64,000 bases of DNA from a virus. Under the pieces are notes generated by a model. It had not been told where the DNA came from, searched no databases, and was given only the letters and a program-made list of their open reading frames with translations. The DNA lies in IMG/VR virus record IMGVR_UViG_3300044691_000366, positions 1-64,000 of that record; one strand, given 5' to 3'. The position numbers and the translations under genes were made by a program. Every line of letters starts with the position of its first letter. Position 1 is the first letter of the stretch. Shown here piece by piece: positions 23,439 to 30,980 of this stretch.

Positions 23439-24588
23439 CGATCAGCGTGGCGACCTGGGCGAACACCTCGTTGAGGGGTATCTGCTTGTCCGGGTCGTAG
23501 AAAATCTCGCCGGGGTTGAAGCCGATGATCATGTTGGCATCGAGTTCCTTGTTGTAGACGATCTTGCCCGCGGCGTCGGATGCCTTGCCCTTCAGATCGG
23601 GCATGAAGTGGCGAACGATCGCAGAGCCCATCAGCACGATCACGGGCGGCTTGATCAGGTCGATTTCCATGCGCAAGTAGGGCAGATATGCCTCGATCTC
23701 CTGGGCCGAGACCTGTTTGCCGGACTTCGGCCGCTTGATTAGCGCGGTCCAGTAGGCGTCGCCCCGGTTCAACCCGGCTTCGGCGAGCGCTACAAGGGTG
23801 GTGCCAAAGCTGTCGCCCCAGGCCATCTGGCCGATTCGCTCCTCCTGGCTCGTCGGGCAGTCGCTGATGACCATGAAGCGCGCCTGCTTGCCGAGCATCG
23901 GTTTGATCTGCTCGCCGTCGTCCTTCTTCTCGTCGCGGTATTTGACGACGATCTCGCCGAGCTTGGCCGCGGTGTATTTGTCCTTCAGCATGCCGCGGTC
24001 GACCGGCACGGTGTCGGTGATCAGCCCTGGGATCAGATCGCGCTGATCCTTGATGCGCAGCGGGTCGCGCTGCGCGGGCAGGGTCGGGTCGATGCTCGAA
24101 AAGGCGCCGATTTTGTTGAGGATTTCGACATGACCCTTGTGACAGGCCCGCTTTTCGACTCGACTGTTGAGGTCTGCGACACTTTCGAACTTTTTGGACC
24201 CTCTTGCTTTGACGATCGCTTCCGAGGTTCGCGACGCGATGCCCTTGATGCGGTTGAAGGGGATGCAGAGCAGGGTGTCGGTGAGAATTTCGAACTCGCC
24301 CGAGGACATATTGATGTCGGGGAGCATGATCTCGACGCCGGCAGCCTGAGCATCCTTTAATATGGCGGGCAATTCTTCCGCCTTAAGCAAGCTTAGCGCT
24401 GCGGCGAAGAACTCGACCGGGAAGTTGGTCTTGAGCCACATCACCTCGTAGGAGATCAGCGTGTAGGTTACGGAATGGGCCTTATTGAAGCCATATCCCG
24501 CAAACCCTTCGATCTTGTCGAAGAGGTCACCGGCAAGAGTGGGTTCGAGCGCCGGCTTGATCGAAGTCTTGGAGACGATTTTAGGCAT
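23434..24588 (-). CDS. dnaE: DNA polymerase III alpha, C-terminal part, with UDG-like domain
   Basis: Begins MPKIVSKTSIKPALEPTLAG and goes straight into a conserved DnaE segment, GDLFDKIEGFAGYGFNKAHS. This continues what the N-terminal gene (25270-27657) lacks. Residues about 95-165 match the tandem helix-hairpin-helix region. Residues about 234-384 do not look like the usual OB/tau-binding end but like a family 4-type uracil-DNA glycosylase fold (RFMVISDCPTSQEE, GLNRGDAYWTALIKRP, IKPPVIVLMGSAIVRHF, GFNPGEIF). ATG 24588 overlaps the HNH stop; a TTG at 24597 is possible. Confidence 0.85.
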   Translation of the reverse strand: MPKIVSKTSIKPALEPTLAGDLFDKIEGFAGYGFNKAHSVTYTLISYEVMWLKTNFPVEFFAAALSLLKAEELPAILKDAQAAGVEIMLPDINMSSGEFEILTDTLLCIPFNRIKGIASRTSEAIVKARGSKKFESVADLNSRVEKRACHKGHVEILNKIGAFSSIDPTLPAQRDPLRIKDQRDLIPGLITDTVPVDRGMLKDKYTAAKLGEIVVKYRDEKKDDGEQIKPMLGKQARFMVISDCPTSQEERIGQMAWGDSFGTTLVALAEAGLNRGDAYWTALIKRPKSGKQVSAQEIEAYLPYLRMEIDLIKPPVIVLMGSAIVRHFMPDLKGKASDAAGKIVYNKELDANMIIGFNPGEIFYDPDKQIPLNEVFAQVATLID

Positions 24589-25261
24589 ACCGAACAAGAT
24601 CCTCGAATGGGAAGTTTGCAGCCAGAAGCCATGCTCGCTGATCGAGACACTGGTCTTTGCGCATAGCGACGTGGAGTAGGGTGTGATGTTTCGAGGAAAG
24701 CACCAGCAGATTGATCGGCCCGTTATTCTTTCGATCGAGGTCGACGTGGTGAACCTGTTCCTTCGTGAGCAGCTTTCGCTTCAGGAGCGCCTCTGCGACG
24801 CGACGGTGTTCATATTTGCGCTGTTTGCCGCCGCCCGACTGCTCGTAGCCGCCTGTGACGTGTCCGCCCTTCCATCGATTCGATTGTTCGCGAAACTTGC
24901 CGCGTTTGTTAGCGGCTTGAAGCGCACGAAGCTCGGAGCTACCCCGGCGCATCTTCTTTTCGTTGCGGTCTCGAATCGAGCCTGGAACTCGAATTCCCTT
25001 TCGCGCTTGAGGCCGAATACCTTCGCGACACAAAAACCCTCGATCGCGAAAAATGCCGTGTGCCTGAAGGTAGCGCCGTGTCTGAATGACGCTACATTTC
25101 ATCTCCGCAGCGAGGACATCGATGATCGCGGCGTCGTCTATGTAGCGCCCGCGCGCCCACATCGGGTCGATATGGCCCATCAGCTCGCCACGAGCCATTT
25201 TAGCCTGCTGATCGAGTTTGATGGCGTTCGCTTTAGAGTTGCCGCGCGCTGTATCTGACAT
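24581..25261 (-). CDS. HNH homing endonuclease between the two dnaE parts
   Basis: 226 residues with a canonical HNH core near the C-terminus (VHHVDLDRKNNGPINLLVLS, then KHHTLLH). The N-terminal half has a helical, helix-turn-helix-like region (DDAAIIDVLAAEMKCSVIQT) likely to bind DNA. It starts 8 bases after the stop of dnaE part 1 and ends inside the start of dnaE part 2 (ATGCCTAA). The nuclease presumably homes into intact dnaE genes. Confidence 0.88.
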   Translation of the reverse strand: MSDTARGNSKANAIKLDQQAKMARGELMGHIDPMWARGRYIDDAAIIDVLAAEMKCSVIQTRRYLQAHGIFRDRGFLCREGIRPQARKGIRVPGSIRDRNEKKMRRGSSELRALQAANKRGKFREQSNRWKGGHVTGGYEQSGGGKQRKYEHRRVAEALLKRKLLTKEQVHHVDLDRKNNGPINLLVLSSKHHTLLHVAMRKDQCLDQRAWLLAANFPFEDLVRYA

Positions 25262-25262
25262 A

Positions 25263-25286
25263 CTGTAGTTTACTGCTTAACTACAG
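25263..25286. repeat. Inverted repeat at the dnaE-N stop / HNH start
   Basis: Perfect 8-bp arms CTGTAGTT (25263-25270) and AACTACAG (25279-25286) around 8 bases that contain the dnaE-N stop codon. It could form an mRNA hairpin that limits translation of the nuclease. Confidence 0.6.
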
Positions 25287-27657
25287 GAAAACAAAGAGAA
25301 AAATCGCTTTTCTCTATTTCTTCCAAGCTGTGAAATCCACCTTCCTCGACCTGGTATTTTTCGTTGGATCGAAGGTCTACGGTCGAGCCATTGTCTAGCT
25401 TCACCGAGAAGATTTCAGCCTCACAGCCCGAAATAAATTTCCCCTTCTCCTTCGCCATTTCGAGCGGGAGCTTTTTACCCATGATCTTGCGGAGCTTGTC
25501 AGCATCCGGCCCTGAGTAGCCCGCAAGCGCTCTGGACGCCTGCATCACTTCTTCCTGGTATACGAAAACGCCGTATGTATCTTTCAGAATTGGTTCGAGC
25601 AGCGGGTGATCATACTCAATGGCTTCGACGCCCTGCTTTCTTTTGAAAAAGCTATCCATCATGCCCGACTCCATCGGACCCGGTCGATACAGCGCGGTCG
25701 CAGCCGTAATATCGTCGAAGGTGATGACGCCGTCCTTGCCGAGTTCCTTCAGTAGCCGGCGCATGCCGCCCGAGGCGAACTGGAAGACGCCCGTCGTCTT
25801 GCCGGCAGCGAACTGCGCCAGCACCTTTTCGTCGTCGAGCGGAATGCGAAGCAGGTTGACGTGCTTGGCGTGTCGCTTCTTGATGTATTTGAGAGTCAAA
25901 TCAATGAGATCCAGGGTCGATAGGCCCAAAATGTCGACCTTGACCAGGCCCTGATCCTCGACGATGCGCTTGTCCCAATTGAGGGTGTCGCCGTCCTTTC
26001 GCCGCTCGATAACGCCGCGCTCGGTCAGATCCACTCCGCCGACGACGATACCGGCGGCGTGCCGCCCGTAGTTCGTCATGGTGTCTTCGAGCCGCACCAT
26101 CACGTCCCAGGGGCCGGGTGCGCCCGGCGTGCCCTTCCATTTGTCGCGGAAGGCGCCGATCTCCGACACCATGTCGGCCGCCTTGGGCAGCGGGATGTTG
26201 GCGCCGTGCGCTTTCGGGGTGAATTTCGAGCAGCGGTAGTCGTCCTCGCTCAGACCGAGGGCCTTGCCGACGTTGCGAATCGATGAGGCGGCTGCGAGGG
26301 TCGAGAAGTTGGAGATGCCGGCGACGCGCGCCTGACCATACTTCCCGATCAGGTATTCGATTATTTCGTGGCGTCGCTCGGACATGAAGTCGAGGTCGGC
26401 GTCGGGAAGATCGATTCGGTCGGGGTTGATGAACCGCTCAAAAAGTAGGCCAAAACGAATGGGATCACAATCAGTGATGCCAGTAAGGTAAGCAACAAGG
26501 GAACCTCCCACGGAGCCACGGCCAGGGCCGACAAGGATGCCATTTGTTTTCGCATAGTCGACGATGTCCTTGACCAGGAGAAAGTAGCCGGAGAAGCCCA
26601 GCTTCTTGAGAACGCTCAATTCGTAGACTAGCCGCGGGGCATAAACGTCCCGCAGTTCGTCCGTCGTCGGCTTGTGCCCGAATGTCGTCTGACCCATTCG
26701 CGCGCCCCAGCCCTTCTTACAGGCGATCTTGAGGGCCTCGTATTCGTCGGGCGCCATGACGGGCAGCGCGATCGGGGCTTTCGACCAGGACCAGGTGATC
26801 CGGGCGACGAAACCATCGGTGTTTTCGAGCGCGATCTTCCATTGCCCAGTGCTGACGGTCATGTATCGCCCAGGCAAACGTTTGGCCGAGGCAACCAGCT
26901 CCCCGAGAAACTCTTTCTGACCCATCGGATGCAGGTTGCGCATCTCAGGCGCCTGGATCCACAGATCGCTCATGCGGATATTGCGCGAGACGGCGTTCTT
27001 GATGTCAGCGGCGTCCGCGCCGCCCTGCTCGTAGAGCACGGGACGGGTCGCGAGCGTGGGCAAACCCTGGTCGCCGGCGATCTTGAGCGCTTCGGCGTTC
27101 ATGCGGTCGAAATAGGGTGTGTCGATCGGCGTCAGCGTCATAAAGACGCTTTCCTTACCGATCAGCGCCACGATGTTCTTGAACACGATGCCAGCTTGCG
27201 GATGGGCAACCAGGCTGTTGGTGTCGCCCGAGGCGATCGCGACGTCATCGCCGGTCAGATCACCGAGCGTGTCGAGAAAATCCTGAATGCCGAGCTTCGC
27301 CGTGTAGTAGAAATGCGCCTCATCGTTGGCGAGCGACAGCAGCTTGAACAGCGCCACCAGGCCCTTTTCCGAGCGCACGTAATAGGTCACGAACCATTCG
27401 CCGGGCAGCTTCGACTTTTCGCCCTTCGGCTTGCGCCAATTGTGATCGTCCACCAGGCGCAGCCGGCAGCCGACGATCGGTTTGATCTCGGCCTTCTTAG
27501 CCCGATTGGTGAAGTCGATCAGCCCGGTGACGGACATGGTGTCGGTTAAACCGACAGCAGTGGCGCCGGCGAGCTTCGCCTGGTCGATCAGCTCCTCGAC
27601 CGTGAGAATGCTTTCGCCGATCGAGAAGGTGGAGCGCGCTGCGAGAACGGTATGCAT
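25270..27657 (-). CDS. dnaE: DNA polymerase III alpha, N-terminal part, with intein-like tail
   Basis: 795 residues. An N-terminal PHP domain (MHTVLAARSTFSIGES, AVGLTDTMSVTGL) is followed by the polymerase core: GPGRGSVGGSLVAYLTGI, catalytic acids in LPDADLDF, the third Asp in LVKVDILGL, and fingers up to YQEEVMQASRALAGYSG and KLRKIMGKKLPLEMAKEKG. The DnaE reading stops at ISGC. The last 51 residues (Cys745 to the end) match the second half of an intein N-fragment (EIFSVKLDNGSTVDLRS, EGGFHSLEEIEKSDFSL) and end in a stop. The ATG at 27657 overlaps the upstream stop (TAATG). Confidence 0.9.
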   Translation of the reverse strand: MHTVLAARSTFSIGESILTVEELIDQAKLAGATAVGLTDTMSVTGLIDFTNRAKKAEIKPIVGCRLRLVDDHNWRKPKGEKSKLPGEWFVTYYVRSEKGLVALFKLLSLANDEAHFYYTAKLGIQDFLDTLGDLTGDDVAIASGDTNSLVAHPQAGIVFKNIVALIGKESVFMTLTPIDTPYFDRMNAEALKIAGDQGLPTLATRPVLYEQGGADAADIKNAVSRNIRMSDLWIQAPEMRNLHPMGQKEFLGELVASAKRLPGRYMTVSTGQWKIALENTDGFVARITWSWSKAPIALPVMAPDEYEALKIACKKGWGARMGQTTFGHKPTTDELRDVYAPRLVYELSVLKKLGFSGYFLLVKDIVDYAKTNGILVGPGRGSVGGSLVAYLTGITDCDPIRFGLLFERFINPDRIDLPDADLDFMSERRHEIIEYLIGKYGQARVAGISNFSTLAAASSIRNVGKALGLSEDDYRCSKFTPKAHGANIPLPKAADMVSEIGAFRDKWKGTPGAPGPWDVMVRLEDTMTNYGRHAAGIVVGGVDLTERGVIERRKDGDTLNWDKRIVEDQGLVKVDILGLSTLDLIDLTLKYIKKRHAKHVNLLRIPLDDEKVLAQFAAGKTTGVFQFASGGMRRLLKELGKDGVITFDDITAATALYRPGPMESGMMDSFFKRKQGVEAIEYDHPLLEPILKDTYGVFVYQEEVMQASRALAGYSGPDADKLRKIMGKKLPLEMAKEKGKFISGCEAEIFSVKLDNGSTVDLRSNEKYQVEEGGFHSLEEIEKSDFSLCFPVVKQ
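25273..25425 (-). mobile_element. Hint/intein N-fragment remnant in dnaE
   Basis: The codons from Cys745 of the polymerase N-part onward align by eye with the second half of the Npu DnaE intein N-fragment: EIFSVKLDNGST corresponds to EVFEYCLEDGSL, and FHSLEEIEKSDF to MLPIDEIFEREL. Block A and about the first 60 residues of an intein are missing. Confidence 0.55.
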
Positions 27658-27761
27658 TACTGTTTCACCTGATAGCAAATAGGAGCTTTCTCCAGCTTGT
27701 CGACGATCTGACCGATGTAGTAGAGACTGATAATCATGCCGACGAATGTTATAGTTTTCAT
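27657..27761 (-). CDS. Tiny membrane protein, 34 aa
   Basis: MKTITFVGMIISLYYIGQIV followed by DKLEKAPICYQVKQ: one transmembrane helix and a short charged tail. Coupled on both sides (ATGA with the 77-aa gene, TAATG with dnaE). Confidence 0.5.
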   Translation of the reverse strand: MKTITFVGMIISLYYIGQIVDKLEKAPICYQVKQ

Positions 27762-27991
27762 GTGAACCTCACTGCTGAATAGGTGCCGGTGACCGCGCCT
27801 GCGATTGCAGGCAACAGCATCCAGGGATTTGTCGTGTAGCTGATGGCAGCGAAGCCACTGAGCCCGATGATGACGCCGGCATAGCCGGACGCTTGCCAGG
27901 GCCATCGAGCGGTGATCGCCTGAGTGTAGCGCGCCCACACAAAATCGAGCGTGAACAGCGCCGCGAATACCGTGATGCCCTCGATGATCAC
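27758..27991 (-). CDS. Membrane protein, 77 aa, GTG start
   Basis: Not recognised. GTG 27991 overlaps the previous stop (GTGA). Three hydrophobic stretches: ITVFAALFTLDFVWARY, SGYAGVIIGLSGFAAIS and WMLLPAIAGAVTGTYSA. Confidence 0.55.
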   Translation of the reverse strand: MIIEGITVFAALFTLDFVWARYTQAITARWPWQASGYAGVIIGLSGFAAISYTTNPWMLLPAIAGAVTGTYSAVRFT

Positions 27992-28515
27992 TGAAAATTC
28001 CTCAGTCGCAGCGATCCGTCGACCTCGTTGGCCGCGCCGACAGCCTTGAGATACTGCACCGCCTGAATGACGTGGGCGTCGGCCGTGCCCTTGCTCCAGT
28101 TCAGCTTGGACATGAAGCAGGTGCAGAGCAGATCGCGGCTGATCCCCATCGGCAGTTTGAGCAGCAGATGACAGGTCACGCGCAGAAACGAGGGCCGGGT
28201 AGTGAACGGGTTCAGGCCCTGCGCCAGCGCTTCGGTGACCTTGATGCCGGCGGCGTCGATGCGCGTCATCAATTCTGCCACCTTCTTGGGCAGGTTGAGC
28301 GCGAGCGCCGTGGGACTGACGGTTGGGTTTTTCACCAGGCGCTTCGGTGGCGCCACCTTGACGACGATACCCATCTCGGCGCGAATACGTTCGAGCTGCA
28401 GGGCCGCCTTGGGGCCGCAGGTCGCGCCGAACGGGCAGGTCGAGCACTCGTTGCTTTCCGCCTTGAACAGCGTTCCCATGCCGTAGCAGCCGGGCGCTCC
28501 AGAGATTTCAAGCAT
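27988..28515 (-). CDS. Hypothetical protein, 175 aa, with Cys cluster
   Basis: Not recognised. Near the N-terminus it has CYGMGTLFKAESNECSTCPF followed by GATCG, so four to five cysteines that could bind zinc or an iron-sulphur cluster. The rest is helical. It overlaps the sigma-like gene by 8 bases, so the two are translated together. Confidence 0.55.
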   Translation of the reverse strand: MLEISGAPGCYGMGTLFKAESNECSTCPFGATCGPKAALQLERIRAEMGIVVKVAPPKRLVKNPTVSPTALALNLPKKVAELMTRIDAAGIKVTEALAQGLNPFTTRPSFLRVTCHLLLKLPMGISRDLLCTCFMSKLNWSKGTADAHVIQAVQYLKAVGAANEVDGSLRLRNFQ

Positions 28516-29176
28516 CAGCCATTTGCTCCAGATTCATGATCAGCCGGACTTCGCCCATGATGGCCGCCCGTTGTTTTGCGTTTGCGCCCATGACGTCGAA
28601 AATCAGCGACATCGAGAGCTTTTTGAGGAAGAAGCCGGCTGCGAGCCCGCGCTCGGCGGCGAATTGCTTCTTCGCCTGCTGTGCTTCGAGGATCGCCATG
28701 ATCTGCGGGGGCGGGCTCTCGAGGATTTCCATGAACTTGCGGGCGTCGGCCGACAGGCATTCGAGGTTCTGCTCGCGCGCGTCCTTGCGCTCCAGGATTT
28801 CGAAGGCGCTGTCGCTCTGATCCGGCGTGACACCGTGGGCATCGCTCTCGAACTCGCCGGTCAGCGGCGCATCCAGGTCGAGGTGACCCCAGCCGTGCTC
28901 AAGAATTTCCTTGTCCGCCCAGCGATTGATGTGGTTGCGGACGCCATTGGCGAGATAGGCTCCGAACGGCACCTGCTTGATCGTGCCGTCATCCAGTGTA
29001 ATCTCGGGCTTCCATTTGTCGCGCGCGATGCACCAGGCGATGCAGCACTCCTGAAAAATGTCCTGTAACTGGGTCGACTGGCCGCCGCAGCTAAAGACGC
29101 GCCGGTGAACCCGATGCGCCCAGTGCATCAGAAGACCCTTGTGGTCCTCGAACTCGATTATGTAATTCGAGTTCAT
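28508..29176 (-). CDS. Sigma-70 region 2-like transcription factor
   Basis: 222 residues. Residues about 13-80 fit sigma region 2: LLMHWAHRVHRRVFSCGG, LQDIFQECCIAWCIARDKW and then FGAYLANGVRNHINRW, following the usual D-x-x-Q-E and F-x-x-Y-L pattern. No clear region 4 helix-turn-helix is visible in the C-terminal half, which looks helical. It may redirect host RNA polymerase to phage promoters, or be a degenerate regulator. It is coupled to the CobS-like gene by ATGA. Confidence 0.6.
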   Translation of the reverse strand: MNSNYIIEFEDHKGLLMHWAHRVHRRVFSCGGQSTQLQDIFQECCIAWCIARDKWKPEITLDDGTIKQVPFGAYLANGVRNHINRWADKEILEHGWGHLDLDAPLTGEFESDAHGVTPDQSDSAFEILERKDAREQNLECLSADARKFMEILESPPPQIMAILEAQQAKKQFAAERGLAAGFFLKKLSMSLIFDVMGANAKQRAAIMGEVRLIMNLEQMADA

Positions 29177-30348
29177 CCGAAGATCCGCTGTGCGAAGGCC
29201 TTGACGACCTCGCGATCGACAGTGGACAGACGATTTGCGAACGCCATCATCAGGCCGCCGCTCCAGTCGCTACCGCGCACCATGCCCAGCCTGCCGGCGT
29301 TGATCAGTTCGCGCGGCGAGACCGTGCTGGAGATCAGTCGGCCGACGAACGCCTTGCGAACCTCGGTTGCGAACGAAACCAGCTTCTTGGCGTCGTCCAG
29401 GCGAATGTTCGCCTGGCCCGCGACGATCGCGGCCTCGACCTTCGCTTCGGGATAATCGACCTGCTCGGTGATGCCAAAGCGCGAGAAGTTCGCGGCGTTC
29501 ATGATCTGGGTGCCCTGATAGAGCCCCGTGTCGTCGCCGCCGCCGTTGGTGTTGCCGGTGCCGACGAAGCGAAAGTTCGGATGCGGCTTGATCACGCGCC
29601 ATTCGAGCGGCGCTTCCTTGATGATCAGGCTCTTGCCTTCGAGCACCGGCTGGTAGACGGCGGTGACGTGGGGCAGGGCGAAATCGTATTCGTCGGCGCA
29701 GTAGACCGCGCCCATCAGCATCGCCATCGGCAGCGGGCCGAGCGCAAAGCGCGTCACAGCGGCGCCGGCGGCGTTGCTCTCGACGACCATCTGACCGAGA
29801 ATGTGGCTCTCTTCGGTGTTGACCGTGTGCTGAACGCGCATGAACGCGCGACCGGTGCGGCACGCCGCCTGCTCGGGCAGGGTCGACTTGCCCGAACCAT
29901 GCAGGCCCCAGAGATAGACGGGGATGTTGAGTTCGAAGCCCAGGATGACGGACTTTGTCAGCTCGATCGGGAACACGTATTTCGCGTCCAGCTCGGGCAG
30001 ATAGACCCTCTCCTCGGCCGTGAAGTTGCTCGGCTCGAAGTAGCGCAGCATGATCTGTTCGCCACGCGGGTTCTTGAGCTTGTCGGCCGGCATGCCGAAC
30101 AGTTCAGCCATCGACTTGCGGGGAACGGAGGCGACTGCGACTTCCGCAGCCTTCTCGGCGCGGCTCAGACGCACAGCGTCCATTGCGGTCTGCGACAGCA
30201 GCGGTTCACCAGGGAACTCGGCGCTGTAGCGCGCGACGGTCCAGACGCCAGCGTGGTTCTTGCTGATGTGGTTTTTGATCGAGTGGCACAGCGCGTTATC
30301 GATCTTGCAGATGATCCGCGTGTCGGATGTCGTATCGGCCGTCGTCAT
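29173..30348 (-). CDS. cobS: CobS-like / MoxR-type AAA+ ATPase
   Basis: 391 residues. The N-terminal part has the IICKIDNALCHSIKNHISKN segment typical of phage and bacterial CobS proteins. Then come Walker A (LWGLHGSGKST), Walker B (VYCADEYDFA), sensor 1 (FVGTGNTNGGGDDTGLYQG) and an arginine-finger region (NFSRFG). In bacteria CobS is the ATPase partner of CobT in aerobic cobaltochelatase. Here it pairs with the VWA protein at 30981-33365, so it may serve B12 synthesis or a MoxR/VWA chaperone-type activity. Confidence 0.85.
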   Translation of the reverse strand: MTTADTTSDTRIICKIDNALCHSIKNHISKNHAGVWTVARYSAEFPGEPLLSQTAMDAVRLSRAEKAAEVAVASVPRKSMAELFGMPADKLKNPRGEQIMLRYFEPSNFTAEERVYLPELDAKYVFPIELTKSVILGFELNIPVYLWGLHGSGKSTLPEQAACRTGRAFMRVQHTVNTEESHILGQMVVESNAAGAAVTRFALGPLPMAMLMGAVYCADEYDFALPHVTAVYQPVLEGKSLIIKEAPLEWRVIKPHPNFRFVGTGNTNGGGDDTGLYQGTQIMNAANFSRFGITEQVDYPEAKVEAAIVAGQANIRLDDAKKLVSFATEVRKAFVGRLISSTVSPRELINAGRLGMVRGSDWSGGLMMAFANRLSTVDREVVKAFAQRIFG

Positions 30349-30366
30349 TAAAATTCCCCTGTGTCT
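30346..30366 (-). promoter_or_regulatory. AGGGG leader of the CobS-like gene
   Basis: The leader ends ACACAGGGGAATTTTAATG, matching the leader at 14322-14340 with one change. The AGGGG is the likely ribosome-binding site. Confidence 0.5.
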
Positions 30367-30406
30367 CTGTGTGCAAGATCAACTTGCACGAAATTATCGT
30401 GGAAAA

Positions 30407-30424
30407 CAAGTCAATAGTGACTTA
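30407..30424 (-). promoter_or_regulatory. Operator palindrome, overlapping a stop codon
   Basis: CAAGTCAATAGTGACTTA. Its last three bases (TTA) are the TAA stop of the 183-aa gene. It sits upstream of the CobS-like gene; no -10 of the standard type is clear. Confidence 0.65.
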
Positions 30425-30973
30425 CTTTTCGAGGGACAATCGAAGGGCTTCATCCAAATTGGATCGAACCTCATCGATATCGGCCGCCTCCTCGAACACC
30501 TTGCTCGTGTTGTCGGTGAGCCATTCGCCGAGCACCTCGACCGCTTTCTGGACTGCGATTTGCAGCGGCGTCAGCACGGGCTCAGGACGGTGAACCAGCG
30601 TCAGCTCGCGCAGGTCGATCCAGCGGGGATCCCACTCGTGGTCATTCTTGTGAAGGAGCGCGCGCTGAAAATCCCGTGTCTCCTCGATCTCCGAGATGAT
30701 CGCGGTCTCGGTCAGGGTATTCGGCGGCTTGCCACCGATCGTCCATTTGTAGGAGACGGTGTCGCGGGGCTGGAACATTCCCCGTGGGACTGGCGGAGCG
30801 GGATCCGGTTGGGCATAGGCGCAGTCCGCACACGAATATGCACGTTTGGCGCCGATGAAGTATTTGCCGCAGCCACCGCCGCACTTATTGATGTAGCCGC
30901 CTGGCGCCCAGCCGTGCCGATGTGGTCGCGGATCTTCGCGCTTGCAGTCCTCAAGTCCGATCGGCTTCTTCAT
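30422..30973 (-). CDS. Hypothetical protein, 183 aa, zinc-ribbon-like N-terminus
   Basis: Not recognised. Four cysteines in two CxxC-like groups (KCGGGCGKYFI, YSCADCAYAQ) suggest a zinc ribbon. The C-terminal 60 residues are helical. It lies between the CobT-like and CobS-like genes, so it may belong to their system. Confidence 0.6.
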   Translation of the reverse strand: MKKPIGLEDCKREDPRPHRHGWAPGGYINKCGGGCGKYFIGAKRAYSCADCAYAQPDPAPPVPRGMFQPRDTVSYKWTIGGKPPNTLTETAIISEIEETRDFQRALLHKNDHEWDPRWIDLRELTLVHRPEPVLTPLQIAVQKAVEVLGEWLTDNTSKVFEEAADIDEVRSNLDEALRLSLEK

Positions 30974-30980
30974 TGTGTCC

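Noticed and set aside
24597-24900. Open frame upstream of the dnaE C-part that might encode a C-intein
   Set aside because: The stretch contains a vaguely suggestive SISEHGFWL segment but lacks a start codon, a terminal His-Asn and is antisense-like inside the HNH gene; not used.
23434-27657. Group I intron as cause of the dnaE split
   Set aside because: No conserved intron core could be seen by eye, and the tail of the N-part aligns with intein sequence. An intron cannot be fully excluded without RNA data.
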